64,000 nucleotides of DNA from Streptococcus sanguinis (GCA_013378335.1 CP040556.1:1054001-1118000), one strand, 5' to 3'. Counted from the stretch's first letter, positions 1 through 9,390 are shown. Notes: a model not told the origin generated them from the sequence alone. A program made the numbers and translations.

Positions 1-110
1 TCATTTTCCATTGCTTGGCCTTTTTTGACCTGTGTCAAAGCAGTCAGACTGGCGGCTGTTGTGGCTAGAAGAGCAGTAGAGAGCAGGAGCTTGATTAATT
101 TTTTTCCCAT
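1..110 (-). CDS. N-terminus of an exported protein (partial)
   Basis: The complement of this edge starts with ATG at position 110 and stays open to the window edge (36 codons). It begins Met-Gly-Lys-Lys, then a hydrophobic Leu/Ala/Thr-rich core of about 18 residues, which is the pattern of a Sec signal peptide. A GA-rich stretch lies upstream on the same strand as a possible ribosome site. It is divergent from rimM. The mature domain lies outside the window, so the function cannot be named. Confidence 0.55.
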   Translation of the reverse strand, partial: MGKKLIKLLLSTALLATTAASLTALTQVKKGQAMEN

Positions 111-308
111 AGCTATCACCAACTTCTTTCTGGTTTTGCGTAAACACACTTGGGTATTTATAGTATTGAGGTTCTATATGTATAATTATACATTAAACAG
201 TAACTTTAATCAAATAAATATAGGCAAGAGAATTCCCCCTTATCTCCCTTGTACATTCCCCTATATCATGATAAAATACTAGGCAGAGTATAATATGTTG
301 GAGTCGAG

Positions 309-827
309 ATGAATTATTTTAATGTTGGAAAAATTGTCAATACGCAAGGTCTGCAAGGTGAGATGCGGGTTTTGTCAGTGACGGATTTTGCAGAAGAGCG
401 TTTTAAAAAAGGCAATACCCTTGCCCTGTTTGACAAGAAGGATCAGTTTATCATGGATGTGGAGATTGCCAGTCATCGCAAGGTCAAGAACTTTGATATT
501 ATCAAGTTTAAGGGGATGTACCACATCAATGACATCGAGAAATTCCGTGATTTCATTCTGAAAGTCCGAGAGGAAGATTTGACGGACTTGGAAGACGGGG
601 AATTTTACTACCATGAAATCATCGGCCTTAAAGTCTATGAAAATGACATTCTTCTTGGTACGATTAAGGAAATTCTGCAGCCAGGAGCCAATGATGTCTG
701 GGTGGTCAAGCGTAAAGGCAAGCGCGACTTGCTGCTGCCTTATATTCCGCCAGTGGTGCTGGGGATTGACATTGAGCAAGGTCGGGTTGATGTAGAGATA
801 CCGGAAGGACTGGACGATGAAAATTGA
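309..827 (+). CDS. rimM: Ribosome maturation factor RimM
   Basis: A 172-residue protein of normal RimM length. The N-terminal half has the RimM beta-barrel opening ([19 protein letters not shown]), and the C-terminal PRC-barrel half contains [20 protein letters not shown]. RimM binds ribosomal protein S19 and assists 16S rRNA 3' domain folding during 30S assembly. A TATAAT box at 289-294 and a GGAG just before the ATG fit a local promoter and ribosome site. It overlaps trmD by 11 bases, the conserved rimM-trmD pairing, so translation is probably coupled. Confidence 0.95.
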   Translation: MNYFNVGKIVNTQGLQGEMRVLSVTDFAEERFKKGNTLALFDKKDQFIMDVEIASHRKVKNFDIIKFKGMYHINDIEKFRDFILKVREEDLTDLEDGEFYYHEIIGLKVYENDILLGTIKEILQPGANDVWVVKRKGKRDLLLPYIPPVVLGIDIEQGRVDVEIPEGLDDEN

Positions 828-1530
828 TATTTTGACTCTCTTTCCGGAGATGTTTGCGCCCTTGGAACACTCTATCGTCGGTAAAGCTCGGGAAAAAGGT
901 CTCTTAGAAATCAACTACCACAATTTCCGAGAAAAGGCTGAAAAATCCCGGCATGTAGACGACGAGCCATACGGCGGAGGCCAGGGTATGCTGCTACGGG
1001 CCCAACCTATTTTTGATACCTATGATGCCATTGAAAAGAAGCAACCGCGTGTGATTTTGCTGGATCCTGCTGGTCGGACTTTTGACCAAGCCTATGCTGA
1101 GGAACTGTCTAAGGAAGAGGAACTCATTTTCATTTGTGGCCATTACGAAGGCTATGATGAGCGGATCAAGACTTTAGTGACAGACGAAATCTCGCTTGGG
1201 GACTATGTCCTTACTGGGGGAGAATTGGCGGCAATGACCATGATTGATGCTACCGTTCGCCTGATTCCAGAGGTTATTGGAAAGGAAGCCAGTCATACAG
1301 ATGACAGTTTTTCATCTGGACTCTTGGAATATCCTCAGTACACTCGACCTTATGACTATCGGGGTATGGTTGTTCCTGAAGTCCTTATGAGCGGCCATCA
1401 TGAAAATATCCGCAAATGGCGTCTCTATGAAAGTCTGAAAAAGACCTATCTAAGACGTCCTGACTTGCTGGAACGCTATCAAATGACGGCCGAAGAAGAA
1501 GCTATGCTAGAGGAAATAAAAAAATTATAA
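817..1530 (+). CDS. trmD: tRNA (guanine-N1-)-methyltransferase TrmD
   Basis: A 237-residue protein of expected length. It has the SPOUT trefoil-knot signature ([12 protein letters not shown], then [15 protein letters not shown]) that binds S-adenosylmethionine. TrmD makes m1G37 in tRNAs reading CNN codons and prevents +1 frameshifting. It overlaps rimM. The last roughly 50 codons occur a second time at 2608-2766, beyond a two-gene insertion. This copy ends in a Lys-rich tail, while the downstream remnant ends differently and is followed by a good terminator. Confidence 0.95.
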   Translation: MKIDILTLFPEMFAPLEHSIVGKAREKGLLEINYHNFREKAEKSRHVDDEPYGGGQGMLLRAQPIFDTYDAIEKKQPRVILLDPAGRTFDQAYAEELSKEEELIFICGHYEGYDERIKTLVTDEISLGDYVLTGGELAAMTMIDATVRLIPEVIGKEASHTDDSFSSGLLEYPQYTRPYDYRGMVVPEVLMSGHHENIRKWRLYESLKKTYLRRPDLLERYQMTAEEEAMLEEIKKL

Positions 1531-1533
1531 ATA

Positions 1534-1569
1534 GAAGAAGCTTCGATGATTGCCTCACGAAGCTTCTTC
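1534..1569. terminator. Convergent trmD / nitroreductase hairpin
   Basis: Perfect 12-base arms (GAAGAAGCTTCG at 1534-1545 and its complement at 1558-1569) around a 12-base loop lie between the convergent trmD and nitroreductase genes. There is no long T tract on the plus side, so it may act mainly as a shared stop or an mRNA end-protecting hairpin. Confidence 0.6.
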
Positions 1570-1579
1570 AATATGATGG

Positions 1580-2197
1580 CTATTTATGGATAAAAGTACT
1601 AAAATCTTCCACAGAGTAACGTATTTTGGGGAAACCTTCAGATAGTTTTTTTCCAATAGGCAAAAGAAGAATTGGATCTAATTCGGGATCAATTTCAAAT
1701 GTAGTCATGATGGCTTCAAAATCAACACCTCGCATGGGGACAGAGTCATAACCATACGCTTGGGCAACATACATTAAATTCATGGCAAATAGACCTAAAT
1801 CAAAGCGTAGTCCTTCTTTATCCTTATCCTCGGGATGTAAAGAAAAATAAGCTTCAATCCTTTTTTTACGACCTTCACCCTCAGAAGAGTCCATTATACC
1901 ATTTTGGATATAGAATGTTAGTAGTTTGTCAATGTCATAGGCCTTTTTATCACCAAGCAGTAGAAAGACAGCAGAAGCATCTGCTACTTGCTGTTGTTGA
2001 TAGGAAAAGTTTTTTAATTGTTCTTGGATTTCTTTGTTCTTAAAAACTACAACTTTCCAAGGTTGAAAATTATTGCTCGAAGGCGCCTTACTAGCGCTTT
2101 CCAATATTTGGTAAATGGTGTCATCTGAAATAGTGTCATTTGGATCAAATGATCGAATGGATTGTCGTTTATTGAGGAAATCGAGATTCGTTTTCAT
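1580..2197 (-). CDS. Nitroreductase-family FMN oxidoreductase (HypO-like)
   Basis: 205 residues with the nitroreductase fold signature: N-terminal RQSIRSF, then ASKAPSSNNFQPWKVVVF for FMN binding, and a C-terminal LLLPIGK segment. Such enzymes reduce nitro compounds, quinones or flavins with NAD(P)H. The ATG at 2197 has GGAG 7-8 bases upstream and is preferred to the TTG one codon earlier. It is divergent from a one-cysteine HxlR/DUF24 regulator at 2293, as in the Bacillus HypR-HypO pair that answers disulfide stress; that link is inferred from context. The pair lies inside a duplicated trmD end, which suggests horizontal acquisition. Confidence 0.85.
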   Translation of the reverse strand: MKTNLDFLNKRQSIRSFDPNDTISDDTIYQILESASKAPSSNNFQPWKVVVFKNKEIQEQLKNFSYQQQQVADASAVFLLLGDKKAYDIDKLLTFYIQNGIMDSSEGEGRKKRIEAYFSLHPEDKDKEGLRFDLGLFAMNLMYVAQAYGYDSVPMRGVDFEAIMTTFEIDPELDPILLLPIGKKLSEGFPKIRYSVEDFSTFIHK

Positions 2198-2292
2198 CAA
2201 ATTTTCTCCTTTACAAAATAATAACTATTTCATTATAATATGGATAAAGTGAAAAAAACAGTAGGCACATTTTTGTGACTGAGGAGAGAAAG

Positions 2293-2607
2293 ATGAATAG
2301 CCATCAACATTGGGAATGTGGCATTACGAGAGTAATGGATTCAGTTAGTGGAAAATGGAAGTTGAATATTTTATGGGTAATTTATTCAAATAAACAGATC
2401 CGCTTTAATCATTTATTGAGAAGGGTAAAAGGAGTTACGAGAACTAGTCTAACTCGCTCTCTGAATCAATTAATTGCTGATGAACTAGTACTGCGCAAGG
2501 ATTTTCATTCTATGCCACTTAGGGTGGAATATTCCCTGACTGACAAGGGGAAAAAGCTATTTCCTTTGTTACTGGAATTAAATCAGTGGGGGAAAGAAAA
2601 TCTTTAA
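2293..2607 (+). CDS. HxlR/DUF24-family transcriptional regulator
   Basis: A 104-residue winged-helix protein. The signature VSGKWKLNILW and the recognition-helix region RVKGVTRTSLTRSLNQL are typical of HxlR/DUF24 repressors, as is the single conserved Cys near the N-terminus (ECGI), which is redox active in HypR and YodB. The ATG at 2293 sits just after a GAGGAG ribosome site, so an in-frame GTG at 2275 is less likely. It probably controls the divergent nitroreductase. Its stop codon abuts a duplicated trmD fragment without a gap. Confidence 0.85.
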   Translation: MNSHQHWECGITRVMDSVSGKWKLNILWVIYSNKQIRFNHLLRRVKGVTRTSLTRSLNQLIADELVLRKDFHSMPLRVEYSLTDKGKKLFPLLLELNQWGKENL

Positions 2608-2766
2608 GTCCTTATGAGCGGCCATCATGAAAATATCCGCAAGTGGCGTCTTTATGAAAGTCTTAAAAAGACCTATCTAAGACGTCCTGACTTGCTGGAA
2701 CGCTATCAAATGACGGCCGAAGAAGAAGCAATGTTAGAGGAAATTCGACAAGCTCAATCGAACTGA
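2608..2766 (+). pseudogene. Duplicated 3' fragment of trmD
   Basis: Positions 2608-2744 match trmD 1381-1517 with about five differences over 137 bases. The reading frame is kept to a TGA at 2764-2766, but the last residues differ (Glu-Ile-Arg-Gln-Ala-Gln-Ser-Asn instead of a Lys-rich end). It has no start codon. This is probably the original end of trmD, separated by insertion of the nitroreductase/HxlR pair with a replacement trmD tail. Confidence 0.9.
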
Positions 2767-2769
2767 CAA

Positions 2770-2804
2770 GCAAAAACTCTTAGAAAGAATCTAGGAGTTT
2801 TTGC
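2770..2804 (+). terminator. Rho-independent terminator after trmD remnant
   Basis: The arm GCAAAAACTCTTAGA pairs with TCTAGGAGTTTTTGC with one G-U pair and a short loop, followed by a T-rich stretch. It looks like the ancestral trmD operon terminator. Confidence 0.8.
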
Positions 2805-3013
2805 TTTATTCGATACAGAAATGCTCATTTTTGTTGGGAAAGCCACCTTATTTTTCTAATACAACATTTTTGTAACAAAAATGTAATAAAAAAACTATTA
2901 AAAGGATACGTTTGCTACTAGTTAATACTAGCGTTTTGTGATAGTATATTACTATGTGGGCTGCTATACCCAAATTAATTATAGTATGTGAGATTATAAA
3001 AAGGAGATTGATT

Positions 3014-5518
3014 ATGGAAAAGAAAATAGGCAAGTCTGTTGTAGCGACTGGTATCGCGGCTACAACTATTATTTCTGGTGGACTGACCCATCAAGTGCAC
3101 GCGGATGAGTTGGTTGAATCAACTGTAACAGCTCCACAAGCGACTGAAGTAACTGAGAAACCAGTGACAGCAGCAGATGTAGCTGTTGCCCAAGAAAATG
3201 CTGAAGCTGCCAAAGCTAAACTTGATGAACAAAGATCAATAGTAGATACTGCTAAAACAGAAGCTGAAGATGCGGAAACAAGTGTGAAAGTTGCAGAGGC
3301 TGCTGTTGAAGCTGCTAAGGAAAACCAAGCAGAAGCAACAGAAGAAAATATCACTAAAGCAGAAGCGGAAGTGAAAACGGCAGAGCAAGAGGTTAGCGCA
3401 AAAGACACTGCCGTCCGAGAAGCTGCTGCTAAAGCTGCTAAGGCAGAACAGGCTGTTAAAGACCAAGCAAATACTATTAAGGCGAGTCAATCTCTGGTAG
3501 ATGTTGCAGAGACTGAATTGAAACAAGCTAAAACACCACTTAACTCAGAAGAGCAAGCTGTAGCAACTGCTAAGAGCCAACAAAGTCAAGCACAGACTGC
3601 TTTAGACAATGCAAAGTCTGAACTGACAAAGGCAGAACAAGCAGCGTCTTCTGCTCCCCAAGTGCAGGCTGAAATCCAGAATAAAATTAATCAGGCAAAG
3701 GAATCTTTGAGCCAAACCAATCAAGCTATTAACTCTCTTGAAGGACAGATTCCGGCTGCCGAGAAAGCAGCAGCAACAGCTCCTGTTGACCTTCGCAATA
3801 CGACTTATTCTCAATTTTTAGAAAATGTTCGTAACAATGCGGCTAATCAGGAAATTCGTGATGCTGCCAACAACGCTCTTGCAGTCTACCAACGCGGACA
3901 AAATGAATTTGGTATTTCAGTTAATTCTGACCCAACAAGTCCAGCTAATTTAGAAAATAACCTGCAAGCTTTAGAGTTGGTTAAGGCCATCAATGCTTAC
4001 CGTCGTAATGCCGGCTTACAAGAGTTGTTGGTTGATCCGTATGCGAATGTGGCCAGCCAGATTCAGACTATCTACTTTGAGCGCAATAACATGCACATGG
4101 GTAAGTTGATTGGTAACGAGAATGTGGCGATTAGTTTTGATCCGCAAGGGGCTGTCAATTTCTGGCATAATGAAGAAAAAGCACACTACCAAGAGATTGC
4201 AGCGCAATATGGACTGCCTACTGATGAAACTCAGATTGATGCTAATGCTATCTACATGAGAGTTGGAGCAGAAGTATTTGCTAAGATTGGTCACTATGTT
4301 CAGATGATGGACAATAAAGCCAATGCAATCTCAGCAGCTTATGATAAACATCCAAACCAATGGGGTACACCTCATGGTACATCCGAAGTTGGTTTCCATC
4401 ATATTAGCAACTTTGACCAACGTGTTAATAATGGTACTTTGCTGACTGTTGCGGCTATGGAGCAGTTGTTACGTGCTGGTGGTGGTCGTTCTGCAGGTTC
4501 TAACGCAAATGTTACAGCACTTAAGAATCAGTTAGCTGAACTCAAGGCTCAAAAAGTTGGTCAGGAATCAGCTATCAATATCCTCAATGCTCAATTAGCT
4601 GATGCTCAAAAGGCAGCGGCAACTCAAATTGCAGCAGTTGAAGCAGCTCGTCAGAAGGTAGCAACTGCTGAAAATAATCTAGCTTTGACCAAGCAAAATG
4701 TTGCCCTTAAGCAGGAAGCTCTCGACAGAGCGACAGCTAAGATTGCAGCAAACCTAGCACCTTATCAGACTAACTTGAGCAACGCTCAGGCAGTTCTAGC
4801 AGCAGCTAAGGATAAGTTGGCAGAACTTCAGTCAGATCAAGAATCTGCGAAAGCTAATTTGGCAACTGCTCAAGAGGATTTGCTGGCTGCTCAAAAAACA
4901 TTAGCAGCAGCTAAAAAGAAAGTCATTGACCTTCAAAATGCTCCTCAGTTACTTGCAGAAGCAGAGCGGGAGTTGGCAGAAGCGCAGCTTGATTATGAAG
5001 CTAAACAAGCAATCTTAAATCAAGAAACTGCTACTTTAGCTGTTCTTGAAGAGGCTTACAACAGTCTTCAAGCCAATTATGAAACTCTCTTGAATATCTT
5101 GAACCAAGCATTTCTCCTTTATGGAAATGCTCTGAATAGCAACTATCGCTCAGGTGAAGATGAAGAGCCTCTAACTGCTGTAAAAGGCGGAGCAGCTGGT
5201 CCAGGTACAGAGGATGAATCTAAGAAAGATTCAGATGCTAAGACTGCAGAAGTTCATGCGAACACTCGTGAAGTCAAAGGAGCAACTACAGGTGCCGTTC
5301 AAACCGCTGGTAGTGGTGCATTCACTGAATTTGTTGTAAATCCTGCAGCTCAGCTTGCTAGCGTGGCTACAACTGCTGATAAGGCTCCAACAGTTCCTGC
5401 TATTCTGCCCAATACTGGTTCAGAAGCAGAACGTTTTGCGATTTTTGGTATGGCACTTGGTGCAGCTGCCTTTTTGGGAACCAACAAGCGCCGTCGCAGA
5501 GACGAAGATTATAATTAA
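3014..5518 (+). CDS. LPXTG surface protein, SEC10/PgrA-type central domain, coiled coil
   Basis: 834 residues from the ATG at 3014, which follows AAGGAG at 3001 (an upstream in-frame ATG lacks a ribosome site). Residues 1-31 form a signal peptide ending near HADE. Long Ala/Glu/Lys heptad regions (about 40-270 and 510-715) predict coiled coils on both sides of a globular domain (about 270-500, with YRRNAGLQELLVDP, GNENVA and GTSEVGFHH) of the SEC10/PgrA surface-exclusion or CAP-like type. The C-terminus has LPNTG, a hydrophobic segment and RRRR, so sortase A would anchor it to peptidoglycan. Family relatives act as adhesins or conjugation surface-exclusion proteins; the ligand is unknown. It is monocistronic. 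Confidence 0.9.
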   Translation: MEKKIGKSVVATGIAATTIISGGLTHQVHADELVESTVTAPQATEVTEKPVTAADVAVAQENAEAAKAKLDEQRSIVDTAKTEAEDAETSVKVAEAAVEAAKENQAEATEENITKAEAEVKTAEQEVSAKDTAVREAAAKAAKAEQAVKDQANTIKASQSLVDVAETELKQAKTPLNSEEQAVATAKSQQSQAQTALDNAKSELTKAEQAASSAPQVQAEIQNKINQAKESLSQTNQAINSLEGQIPAAEKAAATAPVDLRNTTYSQFLENVRNNAANQEIRDAANNALAVYQRGQNEFGISVNSDPTSPANLENNLQALELVKAINAYRRNAGLQELLVDPYANVASQIQTIYFERNNMHMGKLIGNENVAISFDPQGAVNFWHNEEKAHYQEIAAQYGLPTDETQIDANAIYMRVGAEVFAKIGHYVQMMDNKANAISAAYDKHPNQWGTPHGTSEVGFHHISNFDQRVNNGTLLTVAAMEQLLRAGGGRSAGSNANVTALKNQLAELKAQKVGQESAINILNAQLADAQKAAATQIAAVEAARQKVATAENNLALTKQNVALKQEALDRATAKIAANLAPYQTNLSNAQAVLAAAKDKLAELQSDQESAKANLATAQEDLLAAQKTLAAAKKKVIDLQNAPQLLAEAERELAEAQLDYEAKQAILNQETATLAVLEEAYNSLQANYETLLNILNQAFLLYGNALNSNYRSGEDEEPLTAVKGGAAGPGTEDESKKDSDAKTAEVHANTREVKGATTGAVQTAGSGAFTEFVVNPAAQLASVATTADKAPTVPAILPNTGSEAERFAIFGMALGAAAFLGTNKRRRRDEDYN

Positions 5519-5531
5519 AGAAATATAAAAT

Positions 5532-5716
5532 GAGAGTGGGACAGAAATCGGTAATTCGTTAGAATTCGATTTCGTCGTCCCACCTCCGCACAGTTGAGTA
5601 GGGCTGTAAAAGCTGATGAAATCAGCGTAATAGAGCCCACTCAACCACTGCGTCTTCCTCGACAATCCAAAGACAATTGAGAGGCTAGGACTTTTGTCCC
5701 AGCCTCATTTTTTTGT
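5532..5716 (+). repeat. Intergenic repeat element ending in GGGACA...TGTCCC, also a terminator
   Basis: A roughly 185-base structured sequence with inverted ends (GAGAGTGGGACAGAAATC near 5532; TTTTGTCCCAGCCTC then a T7 run near 5700-5716). Nested short inverted repeats lie inside, for example GTTGAGTAGGGCT...AGAGCCCACTCAAC. Streptococcal genomes carry many such elements; the ends resemble those of the two MITE-like copies at 35564 and 38233. It probably also terminates the surface-protein transcript. Confidence 0.6.
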
Positions 5717-5781
5717 CTATAGCTAATAAGCAATCTCATATAAAAGGGAAAGAGAAGCCAAGTTCTGCATTTTCTAAGAAT

Positions 5782-5812
5782 AAAACTTCCGATATTAACT
5801 GTCGGAAGTTTT
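5782..5812 (-). terminator. Terminator of the maltose transporter operon
   Basis: Arms AAAACTTCCGA and TCGGAAGTTTT form an 11-bp stem directly after the malG stop. On the minus strand it is followed by T-rich sequence. Confidence 0.75.
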
Positions 5813-5830
5813 CAATATATATAATAGATT

Positions 5831-6667
5831 CTATTTGACTGCCCCGCCTGTTACACCTTCTACGTAGTATTTCTGCATGAAGATGAAGAGAAGAGTGATT
5901 GGGATAGCGATGATAATCGCTCCAGATGTGAAAGGCAAGAACCATTTATTGATGGCGTCCTTATTAAGCATTTGGAAAAGTCCCAAAGCAACCGTGTATT
6001 TTTCCTTGACATCGCCTAGGATGACAGAGGCGAAGATGAAGTCGACCCAAGGTCCCATGAAGGCCATAAGTGCCGTATAAACGATAATCGGTTTTGACAG
6101 CGGCAGTGTGATAGTCCGGAAGATTTGGAAGCGGGTAGCTCCGTCGATCATAGCGGATTCGTCCAAAGAATAAGGAATGGTATCAAAGAATCCTTTGGCG
6201 ATATAGAAGCCTAGAGCTGCTCCAGCTGAATAAACCAAAATCAGTGAGGTCAGGGTTTGTGTCAAATTGAGGGCTTTCAAGATGTAGTAAACCGCAATCA
6301 TAGACATGAAGCCTGGGAACATGTTAAGAACCAAAGCCAGCTTGAGGAAACGGTTTTTATGCTTGAATTTGATACGGCTGAGTGAGTAAGCCATACCCAC
6401 AGTAATCAAAGTAGATAGGATACAGGTTGCTGTTGCAACAATCAGGGTATTCATAAACCACTGAACAAAAGGATATGTGTTGTTATTAAATAGTCTGATA
6501 TAGTTGTCAAAAGTATAAGTTTTAGGGAAGAAGTAAGGGACCGCATTAGAACCTTCACCACGGAAGCTGGTTAGAAAAATCCAGATAATCGGCGTTAGCC
6601 AGATGAGTGCTAAAACAGTCAGTAAGACGTAAATCCCTAATAAACTGAGTTTTTTTCTATTTTTCAT
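5831..6667 (-). CDS. malG: Maltose/maltodextrin ABC transporter permease MalG (MalD)
   Basis: 278 residues with about six membrane spans and the permease EAA loop (ESAMIDGATRFQIFRTITLPLSKP) that contacts the ATPase. It ends in EGVTGGAVK, the usual MalG tail. It is the second permease of the importer; its ATG overlaps the end of malF by one base. No ATPase gene is present here; streptococci usually share MsmK from elsewhere. Confidence 0.92.
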   Translation of the reverse strand: MKNRKKLSLLGIYVLLTVLALIWLTPIIWIFLTSFRGEGSNAVPYFFPKTYTFDNYIRLFNNNTYPFVQWFMNTLIVATATCILSTLITVGMAYSLSRIKFKHKNRFLKLALVLNMFPGFMSMIAVYYILKALNLTQTLTSLILVYSAGAALGFYIAKGFFDTIPYSLDESAMIDGATRFQIFRTITLPLSKPIIVYTALMAFMGPWVDFIFASVILGDVKEKYTVALGLFQMLNKDAINKWFLPFTSGAIIIAIPITLLFIFMQKYYVEGVTGGAVK

Positions 6668-8025
6668 TATTTAGCAGTTCCTTCCTTGAATGATGCGGAT
6701 CTAGTATAGGCTAAGAGACTGAAGGTTGCAGAGATTGCAAAGATCAGGATACCGATAACAGATGCCAGATTGTAGTCCTTGGCAGAAACGGTTAGTTTAT
6801 AGAGCCAGGTAACCAAGAGGTCAGTTGAGCCTGCCTGATAGAAGGAAGAGTTAGTAGGTCCACCGCCTGTCAGGAAGTAGATAACGTTGAAGTTGTTGAT
6901 GTTCCCGATAAACTGCTGGATGAGTGATGGCGCCATAATCAAGAGAATTTGAGGGAAAGTAATGCTCTTGAAGATTTGAAGTTTGCTAGCTCCATCAATC
7001 TCAGCAGCTTCGATTTGCTCACTAGGCAGGTTCATGATAATCCCGGTCGCTACCAGCATGGTAAATGGAATACCAATCCACATATTGACAAAGATGATTG
7101 AGAACTTAGCCCAAACAGGGTCACTCAAGAATGGAATCGGATGCTGAATGAGATGAAGGCTTTGCAATAATCCGTTCAAAGGTCCATTGTCATTCAGGAA
7201 ATTACGCATCAAGAGCAGGGATACGAATTGTGGAACTGCGATAGTGATAACGAAGAGTGTGCGCCAAACTTTCTTGTACTTGAGGCCTTTGGTATTGAGT
7301 AAGAGAGCTAAAACAATACCGAAGAAGAAAGTAGTAGCTGTCGCAGCAACCGCCCAAATCAAAGTCCAGCCTAAAATTGGGAAGAAGGTGCTAGCCATAC
7401 GACCTGAGAAAACATGACCAAAACTAGAGAAACCAACCCAATCAAAGAGTGACTTAGGAGCTGGATGGTTATGGTCAAAGTTAGTAAAGGCCAAACAGAT
7501 CATATAGATCAGAGGCAGGACGGTAAAGAGCAATACTCCGATAAGTGGAATGCTCATTAGGCCCATGTGGAAGCGGCCGTCAGCAAGTGTCTTAAAGTCC
7601 TCAACGAAGTTAGGAATCTTCTGGCCTGACTGCTTGAGAGCCATCAAGTGACGAGCACTTTTCAGATTACACCAGTAGATATAGGCGAAGACCGCACAGA
7701 AGATAAGAGAAGCAAGTCCAAAAATCAGCATCAGCATAGAGTTGTCACCAGCTACTTGAACGGTGATTTCAATGCCGTTTACTTTTTTTATAGTCTCGCC
7801 TTGCTCCTGAGTCCCAAGTGTAATCATGCCGCTAATAGCTGGTACAATCTGAACAACAAAAGCAATCAGGAAAGCAATTTCTGAGAAGAGAAAGAGCAGC
7901 CCCTTGATAAATTGTTTGTTTACGAGGTTGCTCAGCCCCATTATCAGAAAAGAGAGTTTGACATCCCAGGTTCCCTCTTTAAAGACCTGAACCATGGATG
8001 CATTGTCATAAGATGACTGAGTCAT
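6667..8025 (-). CDS. malF: Maltose/maltodextrin ABC transporter permease MalF (MalC)
   Basis: 452 residues, with an N-terminal roughly 160-residue extension carrying extra membrane spans, as in MalF/MalC proteins, then a six-span permease domain with the EAA loop (EAAEIDGASKLQIFKSITFPQI). It partners MalG for import of maltose or maltodextrins bound by the upstream lipoprotein. GGAG lies before the ATG, and a short gap (about 80 bases) separates it from malX. It is part of the malX-malF-malG transcript. Confidence 0.92.
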   Translation of the reverse strand: MTQSSYDNASMVQVFKEGTWDVKLSFLIMGLSNLVNKQFIKGLLFLFSEIAFLIAFVVQIVPAISGMITLGTQEQGETIKKVNGIEITVQVAGDNSMLMLIFGLASLIFCAVFAYIYWCNLKSARHLMALKQSGQKIPNFVEDFKTLADGRFHMGLMSIPLIGVLLFTVLPLIYMICLAFTNFDHNHPAPKSLFDWVGFSSFGHVFSGRMASTFFPILGWTLIWAVAATATTFFFGIVLALLLNTKGLKYKKVWRTLFVITIAVPQFVSLLLMRNFLNDNGPLNGLLQSLHLIQHPIPFLSDPVWAKFSIIFVNMWIGIPFTMLVATGIIMNLPSEQIEAAEIDGASKLQIFKSITFPQILLIMAPSLIQQFIGNINNFNVIYFLTGGGPTNSSFYQAGSTDLLVTWLYKLTVSAKDYNLASVIGILIFAISATFSLLAYTRSASFKEGTAK

Positions 8026-8104
8026 AGTATTCTCCTTATATTTACAAAGAAAGAAGTGAGAAGGCTGCCCCTCACTTCAATGCTTATTTAAATTTGCTTG
8101 AGTA

Positions 8105-9355
8105 TTATTTAGCTGCTGCTAAGTCTTTATCAAACTGTTGCAATTTTGCGAGGAATTGATCTTCACCAAATTTACCGTTGAAAGCATCGCTGATGAGTGC
8201 AGCACTTTCAGTCCAGAAGACAGACATTTGGCTAAGTTTAGGCATAACTGTTGTGTAGGTATCAGAAGATCCCATTGTGATAACAGCTTGTGCCAAGGCA
8301 TCTTTCTTCACATCTTCAGACTCTTGGACTTCTTTGTTAGCTGGGATGATGTGACGTCCTTCAAACTTGAATTGGTTTTCTTGACTTTCTTTGCTAGTAA
8401 GTGCTTGAGCCAGTTTGTAGCTTGCTGCGATACGGTCAGTGTCGCCATTTGAAGGTGTTTGGTTAACTGCGTAAAGTTTTACACCGAGGAATGCTTTTTG
8501 TTGAACATCTTGTCCACCGATATTAACAGTTGGATAAACAGAGATACCAAGGTTGTCTTTGCCGACAGCTTTTTCAGCAGCTGCATAGTCCCATGGACCA
8601 GATTGGAAAGCATCAACTGAACCATCTTCAAATTTAGCAAGAAGGTTAGCAGCATCGACGTTTACAAAACCGCTGTTGTCTCTTTGAGCTGCGATGAACT
8701 TCAGAACGTTCACACCAGCTTCGTTACCCCAGTTTGTTCCGTCCACTTGCTCACCGTCTTTACCAAAGAGAGTGTTTCCTACAGAAAGGAAGAGTGGAGC
8801 AGTAACGTAAGCATTAGCTTCTTTCAAGTTTCCGCCGAATTTAGCTTTAGATGTAATTGTTTCGTATGATTTAACATCATCAGCAGAAAGTTTTGACTTG
8901 TTATAGTAGGTTACTTGTGACTCGATACCGAATGGGAAAGCGTAAGTTTTACCTTTATACTGAGCACCAAGAGTTGCTTGTTCTGTATCGTTCTTCTTGA
9001 TCTCTGCTGCATAATCAGAAGGGATTTCTTGAATAGCACCAGCTTCAACCAATTTACCAAGCTGATCGTGTGGCAGTGAGAAGACATCAGCAGCAGTACT
9101 TGCGTCCTTTGTAAGGTTTTCCTGAGCGTTTGGATCTTCCATTTCGACTACGTCAACCTTGTAGCCTGATTCTTTCTCGAACGCACTTACAGTCTCAGCA
9201 TAAGAGTCTTTAGCGCCAGTAGGAACCCAAAGCTTCAGAGTTTTACTATCAGAAGAAGAGCTCTCCTTGCTGCTATTCGAGCTACAAGCTGCTAAGAGCG
9301 TTCCTGCAGCCAGCAAGCTGACACTGCCCAATACTACTTTTTTCCATGTTTTCAT
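8105..9355 (-). CDS. malX: Maltose/maltodextrin-binding lipoprotein (MalE/MalX type)
   Basis: 416 residues. Residues 1-24 form a lipoprotein signal with lipobox LLAAC, followed by a Ser/Lys-rich linker. The rest is a family-1 solute-binding fold (LKLWVPTGAKDSY start, SGPWDYAAAEKAVG and MSVFWTESAALISDAFNGK motifs as in MalE). It captures maltodextrins for MalF/MalG. It is the first gene of the operon, with GGAGG before the ATG and a promoter carrying an operator (9391-9419). It is closer in style to enterobacterial or lactococcal MalE than to the pneumococcal MalX I remember, so substrate range is uncertain. Confidence 0.88.
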   Translation of the reverse strand: MKTWKKVVLGSVSLLAAGTLLAACSSNSSKESSSSDSKTLKLWVPTGAKDSYAETVSAFEKESGYKVDVVEMEDPNAQENLTKDASTAADVFSLPHDQLGKLVEAGAIQEIPSDYAAEIKKNDTEQATLGAQYKGKTYAFPFGIESQVTYYNKSKLSADDVKSYETITSKAKFGGNLKEANAYVTAPLFLSVGNTLFGKDGEQVDGTNWGNEAGVNVLKFIAAQRDNSGFVNVDAANLLAKFEDGSVDAFQSGPWDYAAAEKAVGKDNLGISVYPTVNIGGQDVQQKAFLGVKLYAVNQTPSNGDTDRIAASYKLAQALTSKESQENQFKFEGRHIIPANKEVQESEDVKKDALAQAVITMGSSDTYTTVMPKLSQMSVFWTESAALISDAFNGKFGEDQFLAKLQQFDKDLAAAK

Positions 9356-9390
9356 TCCTATTTCCTCCCGGAATTTTTATTTACAATCCT

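Noticed and set aside
25..282. Plus-strand open frame of 85 codons at the window start
   Set aside because: It is antisense to a signal-peptide gene start and runs through the rimM upstream region without a ribosome site.
2954..3013. Upstream ATG for the surface protein (20 extra residues)
   Set aside because: No ribosome site, and the extra residues would precede a normal signal peptide; AAGGAG fits the ATG at 3014.
3091..3526. Minus-strand open frames inside the surface-protein gene
   Set aside because: Antisense to the Ala/Glu coiled coil, which leaves reverse frames open by codon bias.
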